Shown in pieces: positions 12,004-22,500 of a DNA stretch of 64,000 nt (positions are counted from its first letter, which is position 1; every line of letters begins with the position of its first letter). Under the pieces are notes generated by a model. It saw nothing but the letters and a program-made list of their open reading frames with translations. It was not told the DNA's origin and made no database searches. Both the position numbers and the translations under genes were made by a program. The stretch lies in contig NW_027476097.1 of the NCBI RefSeq assembly GCF_051020955.1, positions 769,001-833,000 of the forward strand, in the 5' to 3' direction. Source of the stretch: Megalopta genalis. Taxonomy: Eukaryota; Arthropoda; Insecta; Hymenoptera; Halictidae.

Positions 12004-12365
12004 TTGTTCTCGTTGTTCTCGTTGTTCTCGTTGTTCTCGTTGCTCTCGTTGCTCTCGTTGTTCTCGTTGTCCTCGTTGTTCTTGTTGTTCTTGTTGTTCT
12101 TGTTGTTCTTGTTGTTCTTGCTGTTCTTGTTGTTCTTGTTGTTCTTGTTGTTCTTGTTGTTCTTGTTGTTCTTGTTGTTCTTGTTGTTCTTGTTGTTCTT
12201 GTTGTTCTTGTTGTTCTTGTTGTTCTTGTTGTTCTTGTTGTTCTTGTTGTTCTTGTTGTTCTTGTTGTTCTTGTTGTTGTTCCTGTTGTTCTTGTTGTTG
12301 TTGTTCATGTTGTTCTTGCTGTTGTTGTTCTTGCTGTTCTTGTTCTTGTTGTTCTTGTTGTTCTT

Positions 12366-12396
<31 letters not shown>

Positions 12397-13443
12397 TTCT
12401 TGTTGATCTTGTTGATCTTGTTGTTCTTGTTGTTCTTGTTGTTCATGTCGTTGTTGTTCTTGATGTTCTTGTTGTTCTTGTTGTTCTTGTTTTTGTTGTT
12501 CTTGTTGTTCTTGTTGTTCTTGTTGTTCTTGTTGTTCTTCTCGTTGTTCTTGTTGTTCTTGTTGTTCTTGTTGTTCTTGTTGTTCTTGTTGTTCTTGTTG
12601 TTCTTGTTGTTCTTGTTGTTCTTGTTGTTCTTGTTGTTCTTGTTGTTCTTGTTGTTCTTGTTGTTCTTGTTGTTCTTGTTGTTCTTGTTGTTCTTGTTGT
12701 TCTTGTTGTTCTTGTTGTTCTTGTTGTTCTTGTTGTTCTTGTTGTTCTTGTTGTTCTTGTTGTTCTTGTTGTTCTTGTTGTTCTTGTTGTTCTTGTTGTT
12801 CTTGTTGTTCTTGTTGTTCTTGTTGTTCTTGTTGTTCTTGTTGTTCTTGTTGTTCTTGTTGTTCTTGTTGTTCTTGTTGTTCTTGTTGTTCTTGTTGTTC
12901 TTGTTGTTCTTGTTGTTCTTGTTGTTCTTGTTGTTCTTGTTGTTCTTGTTGTTCTTGTTGTTCTTGTTGTTCTTGTTGTTCTTGTTGTTCTTGTTGTTCT
13001 TGTTGTTCTTGTTGTTCTTGTTGTTCTTGTTGTTCTTGTTGTTCTTGTTGTTCTTGTTGTTCTTGTTGTTCTTGTTGTTCTTGTTGTTCTTGTTGTTCTT
13101 GTTGTTCTTCTTGTTGTTGTTGTTCTTGCTGTTCTTGTTGTAGTTGTTGTTGTTGTCCTTGTTGTTGTAGTTCTTGTTGTTCTTGTTGTTCTTGTTGTTT
13201 CTGTTGTTCTTGTTGTTCTCGTTGTCCTTGTTGTTCTTGTTGTTCTTGTTGTTCTTGTTGTTCTTGTTGTTTTTGTTGGTCTTGTTGTTCTTGTTGTTCC
13301 TGTTGTTCCTGTTGTTCTTGTTGTTCTGGTTGTTCTTGTTGTTCTTGTTGTTCTTGTTGTTTTTGTTGGTCTTGTTGTTCTTGTTGTTCTTGTTGTTGTT
13401 CTTGTTGTTGTTGTTGTTCTTGCTGTTCTTGTTGTAGTTGTTG
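12004..13443 (-). other. Longest stop-free Gln-Gln-Glu stretch found, 480 codons, no start
   Basis: On the - strand this frame reads CAA-CAA-GAA, with His, Arg, Pro, Lys, Gly and Asp substitutions. It lies between a TAA at 13,444-13,446 and a TGA at 12,001-12,003. It has no ATG, and single-base changes give ATG only in the Asn-Asn-Lys frame. It is the best of many such stretches (others of about 390-475 codons at 589, 2,617, 13,570, 16,402, 24,443 and 28,887). A Gln/Glu-rich repeat protein is biologically credible, but a gene would need its start outside the window and a way past about 40 TAA codons in the first 18.7 kb. Confidence 0.15.
12547..13104. repeat. Perfect 9-bp tract, 62 units
   Basis: 558 bp of uninterrupted TTCTTGTTG after a TTCTCG unit, ending at a TTCTTC junction. 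The paralogous tract at 16,936-17,421 has 54 units and that at 24,968-25,480 has 57. Confidence 0.88.
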
Positions 13444-13875
13444 TTATTGTCCTTGTTGTTGTTGTAGTTCTTGTTGTTCTTGTTGTTCTTGTTGTTCTTG
13501 TTGTTTTTGTTGATATTGTTGTTCTTGTTGTTCTTGTTGTTCTTTTTGCTGTTCTTGTTGTTCTTGTTATTCTTGTTGTTCTAGTTGTTCTCGTTGTTCT
13601 CGTTGTTCTCGTTGTTCTCGTTGTTCTCGTTGTTCTCGTTGTTCTCGTTGCTCTCGTTGCTCTCGTTGTTCTCGTTGTCCTCGTTGTTCTTGTTGTTCAT
13701 GTTGTTCTTGTTGTTCTTGTTGTTCTTGTTGTTCTTGCTGTTCTTGTTGTTCTAGTTGTTCTTGTTGTTCTTGTTGTTCTTGTTGTTCTTGTTGTTCTTG
13801 TTGTTCTTGTTGTTCTTGTTGTTCTTGTTGTTCTTGTTGTTCTTGTTGTTCTTGTTGTTCTTGTTGTTCTTGTCG

Positions 13876-15125
13876 TTCTTGTTGTTCTTGTTGTTCTTGT
13901 TGTTCTTGTTGTTCTTGTTGTTCTTGTTGTTCTTGTTGTTCTTGTTGTTCTTGTTGTTCTTGTTGTTCTTGTTGTTCTTGTTGTTCTTGTTGTTCTTGTT
14001 GTTCTTGTTGTTCTTGTTGTTCTTGTTGTTCTTGTTGTTCTTGTTGTTCTTGTTGTTCTTGTTGTTCTTGTTGTTCTTGTTGTTCTTGTTGTTCTTGTTG
14101 TTCTTGTTGTTCTTGTTGTTCTTGTTGTTCTTGTTGTTCTTGTTGTTCTTGTTGTTCTTGTTGTTCTTGTTGTTCTTGTTGTTCTTGTTGTTCTTGTTGT
14201 TCTTGTTGTTCTTGTTGTTCTTGTTGTTCTTGTTGTTCTTGTTGTTCTTGTTGTTCTTGTTGTTCTTGTTGTTCTTGTTGTTCTTGTTGTTCTTGTTGTT
14301 CTTGTTGTTCTTGTTGTTCTTGTTGTTCTTGTTGTTCTTGTTGTTCTTGTTGTTCTTGTTGTTCTTGTTGTTCTTGTTGTTCTTGTTGTTCTTGTTGTTC
14401 TTGTTGTTCTTGTTGTTCTTGTTGTTCTTGTTGTTCTTGTTGTTCTTGTTGTTCTTGTTGTTCTTGTTGTTCTTGTTGTTCTTGTTGTTCTTGTTGTTCT
14501 TGTTGTTCTTGTTGTTCTTGTTGTTCTTGTTGTTCTTGTTGTTCTTGTTGTTCTTGTTGTTCTTGTTGTTCTTGTTGTTCTTGTTGTTCTTGTTGTTCTT
14601 GTTGTTCTTGTTGTTCTTGTTGTTCTTGTTGTTCTTGTTGTTCTTGTTGTTCTTCTTGTTGTTGTTGTTCTTGCTGTTCTTGTTGTAGTTGTTGTTGTTG
14701 TCCTTGTTGTTGTAGTTCTTGTTGTTCTTGTTGTTCTTGTTGTTTCTGTTGTTCTTGTTGTTCTCGTTGTCCTTGTTGTTCTTGTTGTTCTTGTTGTTCT
14801 TGTTGCTCTTGTTGTTTTTGTTGGTCTTGTTGTTCTTGTTGTTCCTGTTGTTCCTGTTGTTCTTGTTGTTCTGGTTGTTCTTGTTGTTCTTGTTGTTCTT
14901 GTTGTTTTTGTTGGTCTTGTTGTTCTTGTTGTTCTTGTTGTTGTTCTTGTTGTTGTTGTTGTTCTTGCTGTTCTTGTTGTAGTTGTTGTTATTGTCCTTG
15001 TTGTTGTTGTAGTTCTTGTTGTTCTTGTTGTTCTTGTTGTTCTTGTTGTTTTTGTTGATATTGTTGTTCTTGTTGTTCTTGTTGTTCTTTTTGCTGTTCT
15101 TGTTGTTCTTGTTATTCTTGTTGTT
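13876..15125. repeat. 86-unit perfect tract plus 87-codon element
   Basis: Positions 13,876-14,649 are 86 perfect units after a single TTGTCG change. Then come the TTCTTC junction, TAG, the 87-codon TAG-ended element (14,719-14,982), TTATTG, GATATTG and TTATTC marks, and TTCTAG. The right-hand part matches 7,408-7,880. Confidence 0.87.
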
Positions 15126-16754
15126 CTAGTTGTTCTCGTTGTTCTCGTTGTTCTCGTTGTTCTCGTTGTTCTCGTTGTTCTCGTTGTTCTCGTTGCTCTC
15201 GTTGCTCTCGTTGTTCTCGTTGTCCTCGTTGTTCTTGTTGTTCATGTTGTTCTTGTTGTTCTTGTTGTTCTTGTTGTTCTTGTTGTTCTTGTTGTTCTTG
15301 TTGTTTTTGTTGTTCTTGTTGTTCTTGTTGTTCTTGTTGTTCTTGTTGTTCTCGTTGTTGTTGTTGTTGTTCCTGTTGTTCATGTCGTTGTTGTTCTTGA
15401 TGTTCTTGTTGTTCTTGTTGTTCTTGTTTTTGTTGTTCTTGTTGTTCTGGTTGTTCTTGTTGTTGCTCTTGTTGTTCTTGTTGTTCTTGTTCTTGATCTT
15501 GTTCTTGTTCTTGTTCTTGTTCTTGTTCTTGTTCTTGTTCTTGTTCTTGTTCTTGTTCTTGTTCTTGTTCTTGATCTTGTTTTTGTTGTTGTTGTTGTTG
15601 TTGTTGTTCTTGCTGTTCTTGCTGTTCTTGTTGTTATTGTTGTTATTGTCCTTGTTGTTCTTGTTGTTCTTGTTGTTCTTGTTGTTCTTGTTGTTGTTCT
15701 TGTTCTTGTTGTTCTTGCTGTTCTTGTTGTTCTTGTTGTTCTTGTTGTTCTTGTTGTTCTTGTTGTTCTTGTTGTTCTTGTTGTTCTTGTTGTTCTTGTT
15801 GTTCTTGTTGTTCTTGTTGTTCTTGTTGTTCTTGTTGTTCTTGTTGTTCTTGTTGTTCTTGTTGTTCTTGTTGTTCTTGTTGTTCTTGTTGTTCTTGTTG
15901 TTCTTGTTGTTCTTGTTGTTCTTGTTGTTCTTCTTGTTGTTGTTGTTCTTGCTGTTCTTGTTGTAGTTGCTGTTGTTGTCCTTGTTGTTGTAGTTCTTGT
16001 TGTTCTTGTTGTTCCTGTTGTTCTTGTTGTTCTCGTTGTCCTTGTTGTTCTTGTTGTTCTCGTTGTTCTCGTTGTTCTCGTTGCTCTCGTTGCTCTCGTT
16101 GTTCTCGTTGTCCTCGTTGTTCTTGTTGTTCTTGTTGTTCTTGTTGTTCTTGTTGTTCTTGTTGTTCTTGTTGTTCTTGTTGCTGTTGTTGTTCTTGTTG
16201 TTCTTGTTGTTCTTGTTGTTTTTGTTGTTCATGTTGTTCTTGTTGTTCTTCTTGTTGTTGCTCTAGTTGTCCTTGTTGTTGTTGTTGTTCTGGTTGTTCT
16301 TGTTGTTCTTGATGTTCCGGTTGTTCTTGTTGTTCTTGTTCTTGTTGTTCTTGTTGTTCTTGTTGTTCTTTTTGCTGTTTTTGTTGTTCTTGTTGTTCTC
16401 ATTGTTCTCGTTGTTCTCGTTGTTCTCGTTGTTCTCGTTGCTCTCGTTGCTCTCGTTGTTCTCGTTGTCCTCGTTGTTCTTGTTGTTCTTGTTGTTCTTG
16501 TTGTTCTTGTTGTTCTTGCTGTTCTTGTTGTTCTTGTTGTTCTTGTTGTTCTTGTTGTTCTTGTTGTTCTTGTTGTTCTTGTTGTTCTTGTTGTTCTTGT
16601 TGTTCTTGTTGTTCTTGTTGTTCTTGTTGTTCTTGTTGTTCTTGTTGTTCTTGTTGTTCTTGTTGTTGTTCCTGTTGTTCTTGTTGTTGTTGTTCATGTT
16701 GTTCTTGCTGTTGTTGTTCTTGCTGTTCTTGTTCTTGTTGTTCTTGTTGTTCTT

Positions 16755-16785
<31 letters not shown>

Positions 16786-18160
16786 TTCTTGTTGATCTTG
16801 TTGATCTTGTTGTTCTTGTTGTTCTTGTTGTTCATGTCGTTGTTGTTCTTGATGTTCTTGTTGTTCTTGTTGTTCTTGTTTTTGTTGTTCTTGTTGTTCT
16901 TGTTGTTCTTGTTGTTCTTGTTGTTCTTCTCGTTGTTCTTGTTGTTCTTGTTGTTCTTGTTGTTCTTGTTGTTCTTGTTGTTCTTGTTGTTCTTGTTGTT
17001 CTTGTTGTTCTTGTTGTTCTTGTTGTTCTTGTTGTTCTTGTTGTTCTTGTTGTTCTTGTTGTTCTTGTTGTTCTTGTTGTTCTTGTTGTTCTTGTTGTTC
17101 TTGTTGTTCTTGTTGTTCTTGTTGTTCTTGTTGTTCTTGTTGTTCTTGTTGTTCTTGTTGTTCTTGTTGTTCTTGTTGTTCTTGTTGTTCTTGTTGTTCT
17201 TGTTGTTCTTGTTGTTCTTGTTGTTCTTGTTGTTCTTGTTGTTCTTGTTGTTCTTGTTGTTCTTGTTGTTCTTGTTGTTCTTGTTGTTCTTGTTGTTCTT
17301 GTTGTTCTTGTTGTTCTTGTTGTTCTTGTTGTTCTTGTTGTTCTTGTTGTTCTTGTTGTTCTTGTTGTTCTTGTTGTTCTTGTTGTTCTTGTTGTTCTTG
17401 TTGTTCTTGTTGTTCTTGTTGTTCTTCTTGTTGTTGTTGTTCTTGCTGTTCTTGTTGTAGTTGTTGTTGTTGTCCTTGTTGTTGTAGTTCTTGTTGTTCT
17501 TGTTGTTCTTGTTGTTTCTGTTGTTCTTGTTGTTCTCGTTGTCCTTGTTGTTCTTGTTGTTCTTGTTGTTCTTGTTGTTCTTGTTGTTTTTGTTGGTCTT
17601 GTTGTTCTTGTTGTTCCTGTTGTTCCTGTTGTTCTTGTTGTTCTGGTTGTTCTTGTTGTTCTTGTTGTTCTTGTTGTTTTTGTTGGTCTTGTTGTTCTTG
17701 TTGTTCTTGTTGTTGTTCTTGTTGTTGTTGTTGTTCTTGCTGTTCTTGTTGTAGTTGTTGTTATTGTCCTTGTTGTTGTTGTAGTTCTTGTTGTTCTTGT
17801 TGTTCTTGTTGTTCTTGTTGTTTTTGTTGATATTGTTGTTCTTGTTGTTCTTGTTGTTCTTTTTGCTGTTCTTGTTGTTCTTGTTATTCTTGTTGTTCTA
17901 GTTGTTCTCGTTGTTCTCGTTGTTCTCGTTGTTCTCGTTGTTCTCGTTGTTCTCGTTGTTCTCGTTGCTCTCGTTGCTCTCGTTGTTCTCGTTGTCCTCG
18001 TTGTTCTTGTTGTTCATGTTGTTCTTGTTGTTCTTGTTGTTCTTGTTGTTCTTGCTGTTCTTGTTGTTCTAGTTGTTCTTGTTGTTCTTGTTGTTCTTGT
18101 TGTTCTTGTTGTTCTTGTTGTTCTTGTTGTTCTTGTTGTTCTTGTTGTTCTTGTTGTTCT
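15126..18160. repeat. 3.0 kb segment, copy 2 of the 4.3 kb-offset pair
   Basis: Repeats the marks of 10,785-13,875 in order: TCG block (15,133-15,228), 6-bp subarray (12 units, 15,502-15,573, followed by a second TTGATC), TAG-ended element (15,997), TAG-TCC module (16,267), TTCTCATTG unit at 16,399, 54-unit tract (16,936-17,421), 87-codon element (17,491) and TCG block (17,905-18,000). It then runs into the CTC/GATC module instead of a long tract. Confidence 0.87.
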
Positions 18161-18602
18161 TGTTGCTCTTGTTGATCTTGTTGCTCTTGTTGATCTTGTT
18201 GCTCTTGTTGCTCTTGTTGCTCTTGTTGCTGTTGTTGCTCTTGTTCCTGTTGTGCTTGTTGGTGTTGTTGGTGTTCTTGTTGTTGTTGTTCTAGTTGTTC
18301 TTGTTGTTGTTGTTCTGGTTGTTCTTGTTGTTCTTGTTGTTCCGGTTGTTGTTGTTCTTGTTCTTGTTGCTCTTGTTGTTGTTGTTCTTATTTTTGTTGT
18401 TGTTGTTTTTCTTGCTGTTCTTGTTCTTGTTGTTCTTGTTGTTCTTGTTGTTCTTTCTGGTCATGTTGTTGTTGTTGTTGTTGTTGTTGTCCTTGTTGTT
18501 ATTGTTGTTCTTGTTGTTCTTGTTGTTCTTGTTGTTCTTGTTGTTCTCGTTGTTCTTGTTGTTCTTGTTGTTCTTGTTGTTCTTGTTGTTCTTGTTGTTC
18601 TT

Positions 18603-18633
<31 letters not shown>

Positions 18634-19590
18634 TTCTTGTTGTTCTTGTTGTCCTTGTTGTTCTTGTTGTTCTTGTTATTCTTGTTGATCTTGTTGTTCT
18701 TGTTTTCTTGTTGTTCTTGTTGTTCTTGTTGTTCTTGTTGTTCTTGTTTTCTTGTTGTTCTTGTTGTTCTTGTTGTTCTTGTTGTTCTTGTTGTTCTTGT
18801 TGTTCTTGTTGTTGTTGTTGTTCTTGTTGTTCTTGTTGTTCTTGTTGTTCTTGTTGTTCTTGTTGTTCTTGTTGTTCTTGTTGTTCTTGTTGTTCTTGTT
18901 GTTCTTGTTGTTCTTGTTGTTCTTGTTGTTCTTGTTGTTCTTGTTGTTCTTGTTGTTCTTGTTGTTTTTGTTGGTCTTGTTGTTCTTGTTGTTCTTGTTG
19001 TTGTTCTTGCTGTTCTTGTTGTAGTTGTTGTTATTGTCCTTGTTGTTGTTGTAGTTCTTGTTGTTCTTGTTGTTCTTGTTGTTCTTGTTGTTCTTGTTGT
19101 TCTTGTTGTTTTTGTTGTTCTTGTTGTTCTTGTTGTTCTCGTTGTTGTTGTTGTTGTTCCTGTTGTTCATGTCGTTGTTGTTCTTGATGTTCTTGTTGTT
19201 CTTGTTGTTCTTGTTTTTGTTGTTCTTGTTGTTCTGGTTGTTCTTGTTGTTGTTCTTGTTGTTCTTGTTGTTCTTGTTCTTGATCTTGTTCTTGTTCTTG
19301 TTCTTGTTCTTGTTCTTGTTCTTGTTCTTGTTCTTGTTCTTGTTCTTGTTTTTGTTGTTGTTGTTGTTGTTGTTGTTCTTGCTGTTCTTGCTGTTCTTGT
19401 TGTTATTGTTGTTATTGTCCTTGTTGTTCTTGTTGTTCTTGTTGTTCTTGTTGTTCTTGTTGTTCTTGTTGTTCTTGTTGTTCTTGTTGTTCTTGTTGTT
19501 CTTGTTGTTCTTGTTGTTCTTGTTGTTCTTGTTGTTCTTGTTGTTCTTGTTGTTCTTCTTGTTGTTGTTGTTCTTGCTGTTCTTGTTGTA
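18161..19590. repeat. CTC/GATC and CCGG modules, paired 1-bp deletions, 6-bp subarray
   Basis: CTC/GATC alternation to about 18,285, then the TTG-rich CCGG module (18,290-18,500), near-pure units, and two TTGTTTTCTTG sites at 18,702-18,706 and 18,746-18,750. Each site lacks one G relative to the normal unit and shifts the triplet register. A 10-unit 6-bp subarray follows at 19,289-19,348. The segment is repeated at about 26,221-27,735. Confidence 0.85.
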
Positions 19591-22500
19591 GTTGCTGTTG
19601 TTGTCCTTGTTGTTGTAGTTCTTGTTGTTCTTGTTGTTCCTGTTGTTCTTGTTGTTCTCGTTGTCCTTGTTGTTCTTGTTGTTCTTGTTGTTCTTGTTGT
19701 TTTTGTTGATATTGTTGTTCTTGTTGTTCTTGTTGTTCTTTTTGCTATTCTTGTTGTTCTTGTTGTTCTTGTTATTCTTGTTGTTCTAGTTGTTCTCGTT
19801 GTTCTCGTTGTTCTCGTTGTTCTCGTTGTTCTCGTTGTTCTCGTTGCTCTCGTTGCTCTCGTTGTTCTCGTTGACCTCGTTGTTCTTGTTGTTCTTGTTG
19901 TTCTTGTTGTTCTTGTTGTTCTTGCTGTTCTTGTTGTTCTAGTTGTTCTTGCTGTTCTTGTTGTTCTTGTTGTTCGTGTTGTTCTTGTTGTTCTTGTTGT
20001 TCTTGTTGTTCTTGTTGTTCTTGTTGTTCTTGTTGTTCTTGTTGATCTTGTTGTTCTTGTTGTTCTTGTTGTTCATGTCGTTGTTGTTCTTGATGTTCTT
20101 GTTGTTCTTGTTGTTCTTGTTTTTGTTGTTCTTGTTGTTCTTGTTGTTCTTGTTGTTCTTCTCGTTGTTCTTGTTGTTCTTGTTGTTCTTGTTGTTCTTG
20201 TTGTTCTTGTTGTTCTTGTTGTTCTTGTTGTTCTTGTTGTTCTTGTTGTTCTTGTTGTTCTTGTTGTTCTCGTTGTTCTTGTTGTTCTTGTTGTTCTTGT
20301 TTTTGTTGTTCTTGTTGTTCTGGTTGTTCTTGTTGTTGTTCTTGTTGTTCTTGTTGTTCTTGTTCTTGTTCTTGTTCTTGTTCTTGTTTTTGTTGTTGTT
20401 GTTGTTGTTGTTCTTGCTGTTCTTGTTGTAGTTGTTGTTATTGTCCTTGTTGTTGTTGTTCTTGTTGTTTTTGTTGATATTGTTGTTCTTGTTGTTCTTG
20501 TTGTTCTTTATGCTGTTCTTGTTGTTCTTGTTGTTCTTGTTGTTCTTTATGCTGTTCTTGTTGTTCTTGTTGTTCTTGTTATTCTTGTTGTTCTCGTTGT
20601 TCTCGTTGTTCTCGTTGTTCTCGTTGCTCTCGTTGCTCTCGTTGTTCTCGTTGTCCTCGTTGTTCTTGTTGTTCTTGTTGTTCTCGTTGTTCTCGTTGTT
20701 CTCGTTGCTCTCGTTGCTCTCGTTGTTCTCGTTGTCCTCGTTGTTCTTGTTGTTCTTGTTGTTCTTGTTGTTCTTGTTGTTCTTGTTGTTCTTGTTGTTT
20801 TTGTTGTTCATGTTGTTCTTGTTGTTCTTCTTGTTGTTGTTCTAGTTGTCCTTGTTGTTGTTGTTGTTCTGGTTGTTCTTGTTGTTCTTGATGTTCCGGT
20901 TGTTCTTGTTGTTCTTGTTCTTGTTGTTCTTGTTGTTCTTGTTGTTCTTGCTGTTCATGTTGTTCTTGTTGTTCTTGTTGTTCTTGTTGTTCTTGCTGTT
21001 CATGTTGTTCTTGTTGTTCTTGTTATTCTTGTTGTTCTTGTTGTTCTTGTTGTTCTTGTTGTTCTTGTTGTTCTTGTTGTTCTTGTTGTTCTTGTTGTTC
21101 TTGTTGTTCTTGTTGTTCTTGTTGTTCTTGTTGTTCTTGTTGTTCTTGTGGTTCTTGTTGTTCTTGTTGTTCTTGTTGTTCTTGTTGTTCTTGTTGTTCT
21201 TGTTGTTCTTGTTGTTCTTGTTGTTCTTGTTGTTCTTGTTGTTCTTGTTGTTCTTGTTGTTCTTGTTGTTCTTGTTGTTCTTGTTGTTCTTGTTGTTCTT
21301 GTTGTTCATGTTGTTCTTGTTGTTCTTCTTGTTGTTGTTCTAGTTGTCCTTGTTGTTGTTGTTGTTCTGGTTGTTCTTGTTGTTCTTGATGTTCCGGTTG
21401 TTCTTGTTGTTCTTGTTCTTGTTGTTCTTGTTGTTCTTGTTGTTCTTGCTGTTCATGTTGTTCTTGTTGTTCTTGTTGTTCTTGCTGTTCATGTTGTTCT
21501 TGTTGTTCTTGTTATTCTTGTTGTTCTTGCTGTTCTTGTTGTTCTTGTTGTTCTTGTTGTTCTTGTTGTTCTTGTTGTTCTTGTTGTTCTTGTTGTTCTT
21601 GTTGTTCTTGTTGTTCTTGTTGTTCTTGTTGTTCTTGTTGTTCTTTTTGTTCTTGTTGTTCTTGTTGTTCTTGTTGTTCTTGTTGTTCTTGTTGTTCTTG
21701 TTGTTCTTGTTGTTCTTGTTGTTCTTGTTGTTCTTGTTGTTCTTGTTGTTCTTGTTGTTCTTGTTGTTCTTGTTGTTCTTGTTGTTCTTGTTGTTCTTGT
21801 TGTTCTTGTTGTTCTTGTTGTTCTTGTTGTTCTTGTTGTTCTTGTTGTTCTTGTTGTTCTTGTTGTTCTTGTTGTTCTTGTTGTTCTTGTTGTTCTTGTT
21901 GTTCTTGTTGTTCTTGTTGTTCTTGTTGTTCTTCTTGTTGTTGTTGTTCTTGCTGTTCTTGTTGTAGTTGTTGTTGTTGTCCTTGTTGTTGTAGTTCTTG
22001 TTGTTCTTGTTGTTCTTGTTGTTTCTGTTGTTCTTGTTGTTCTCGTTGTCCTTGTTGTTCTTGTTGTTCTTGTTGTTCTTGTTGTTCATGTCGTTGTTGT
22101 TCTTGATGTTCTTGTTGTTCTTGTTGTTCTTGTTTTTGTTGTTCTTGTTGTTCTTGTTGTTCTTGTTGTTCTTGTTGTTCTTCTCGTTGTTCTTGTTGTT
22201 CTTGTTGTTCTTGTTGTTCTTGTTGTTCTTGTTGTTCTTGTTGTTCTTGTTGTTCTTGTTGTTCTTGTTGTTCTTGTTGTTCTTGTTGTTCTTGTTGTTC
22301 TTGTTGTTCTTGTTGTTCTTGTTGTTCTTGTTGTTCTTGTTGTTCTTGTTGTTCTTGTTGTTCTTGTTGTTCATGTTGTTCTTGTTGTTCTTCTTGTTGT
22401 TGTTCTAGTTGTCCTTGTTGTTGTTGTTCTGGTTGTTCTTGTTGTTCTTGTTGTTCTTGTTGTTCTTGTTGTTCTTGTTGTTCTTGTTGTTCTTGTTGTT

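Larger units (their letters stand above)
10785..13875. repeat. 3.1 kb segment, copy 1 of a pair (offset about 4.3 kb)
   Basis: Contains a TCG block (10,792-10,887), 6-bp subarray (11 units, 11,152-11,217), near-pure tract, short TAG-ended element (11,617), the TAG-TCC module (11,869) with the rare TTCTCATTG unit at 12,000, a 62-unit perfect tract (12,547-13,104), the 87-codon element (13,174) and a TCG block (13,588-13,683). The same series starts again at 15,126. Offsets shrink from 4,398 to 4,317 bp through gain or loss of whole units. Confidence 0.87.
5835..19187 (+). other. 4,450-codon open frame, artefact of repeat composition
   Basis: From a GTG at 5,835 the frame reads CTT-GTT-GTT (Leu-Val-Val) for over 12 kb. 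It changes to other repeat frames after two 1-bp deletions at 18,702-18,706 and 18,746-18,750, then stops at 19,187. No ATG was seen in the Leu-Val-Val part. Nearly every codon ends in T, the exceptions being CTC and occasional GTA or CTA. A codon ending in T or C can never be a stop, so openness carries no information about coding. A polypeptide of Val and Leu only would be implausible as a soluble or ordinary membrane protein. Confidence 0.05.
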
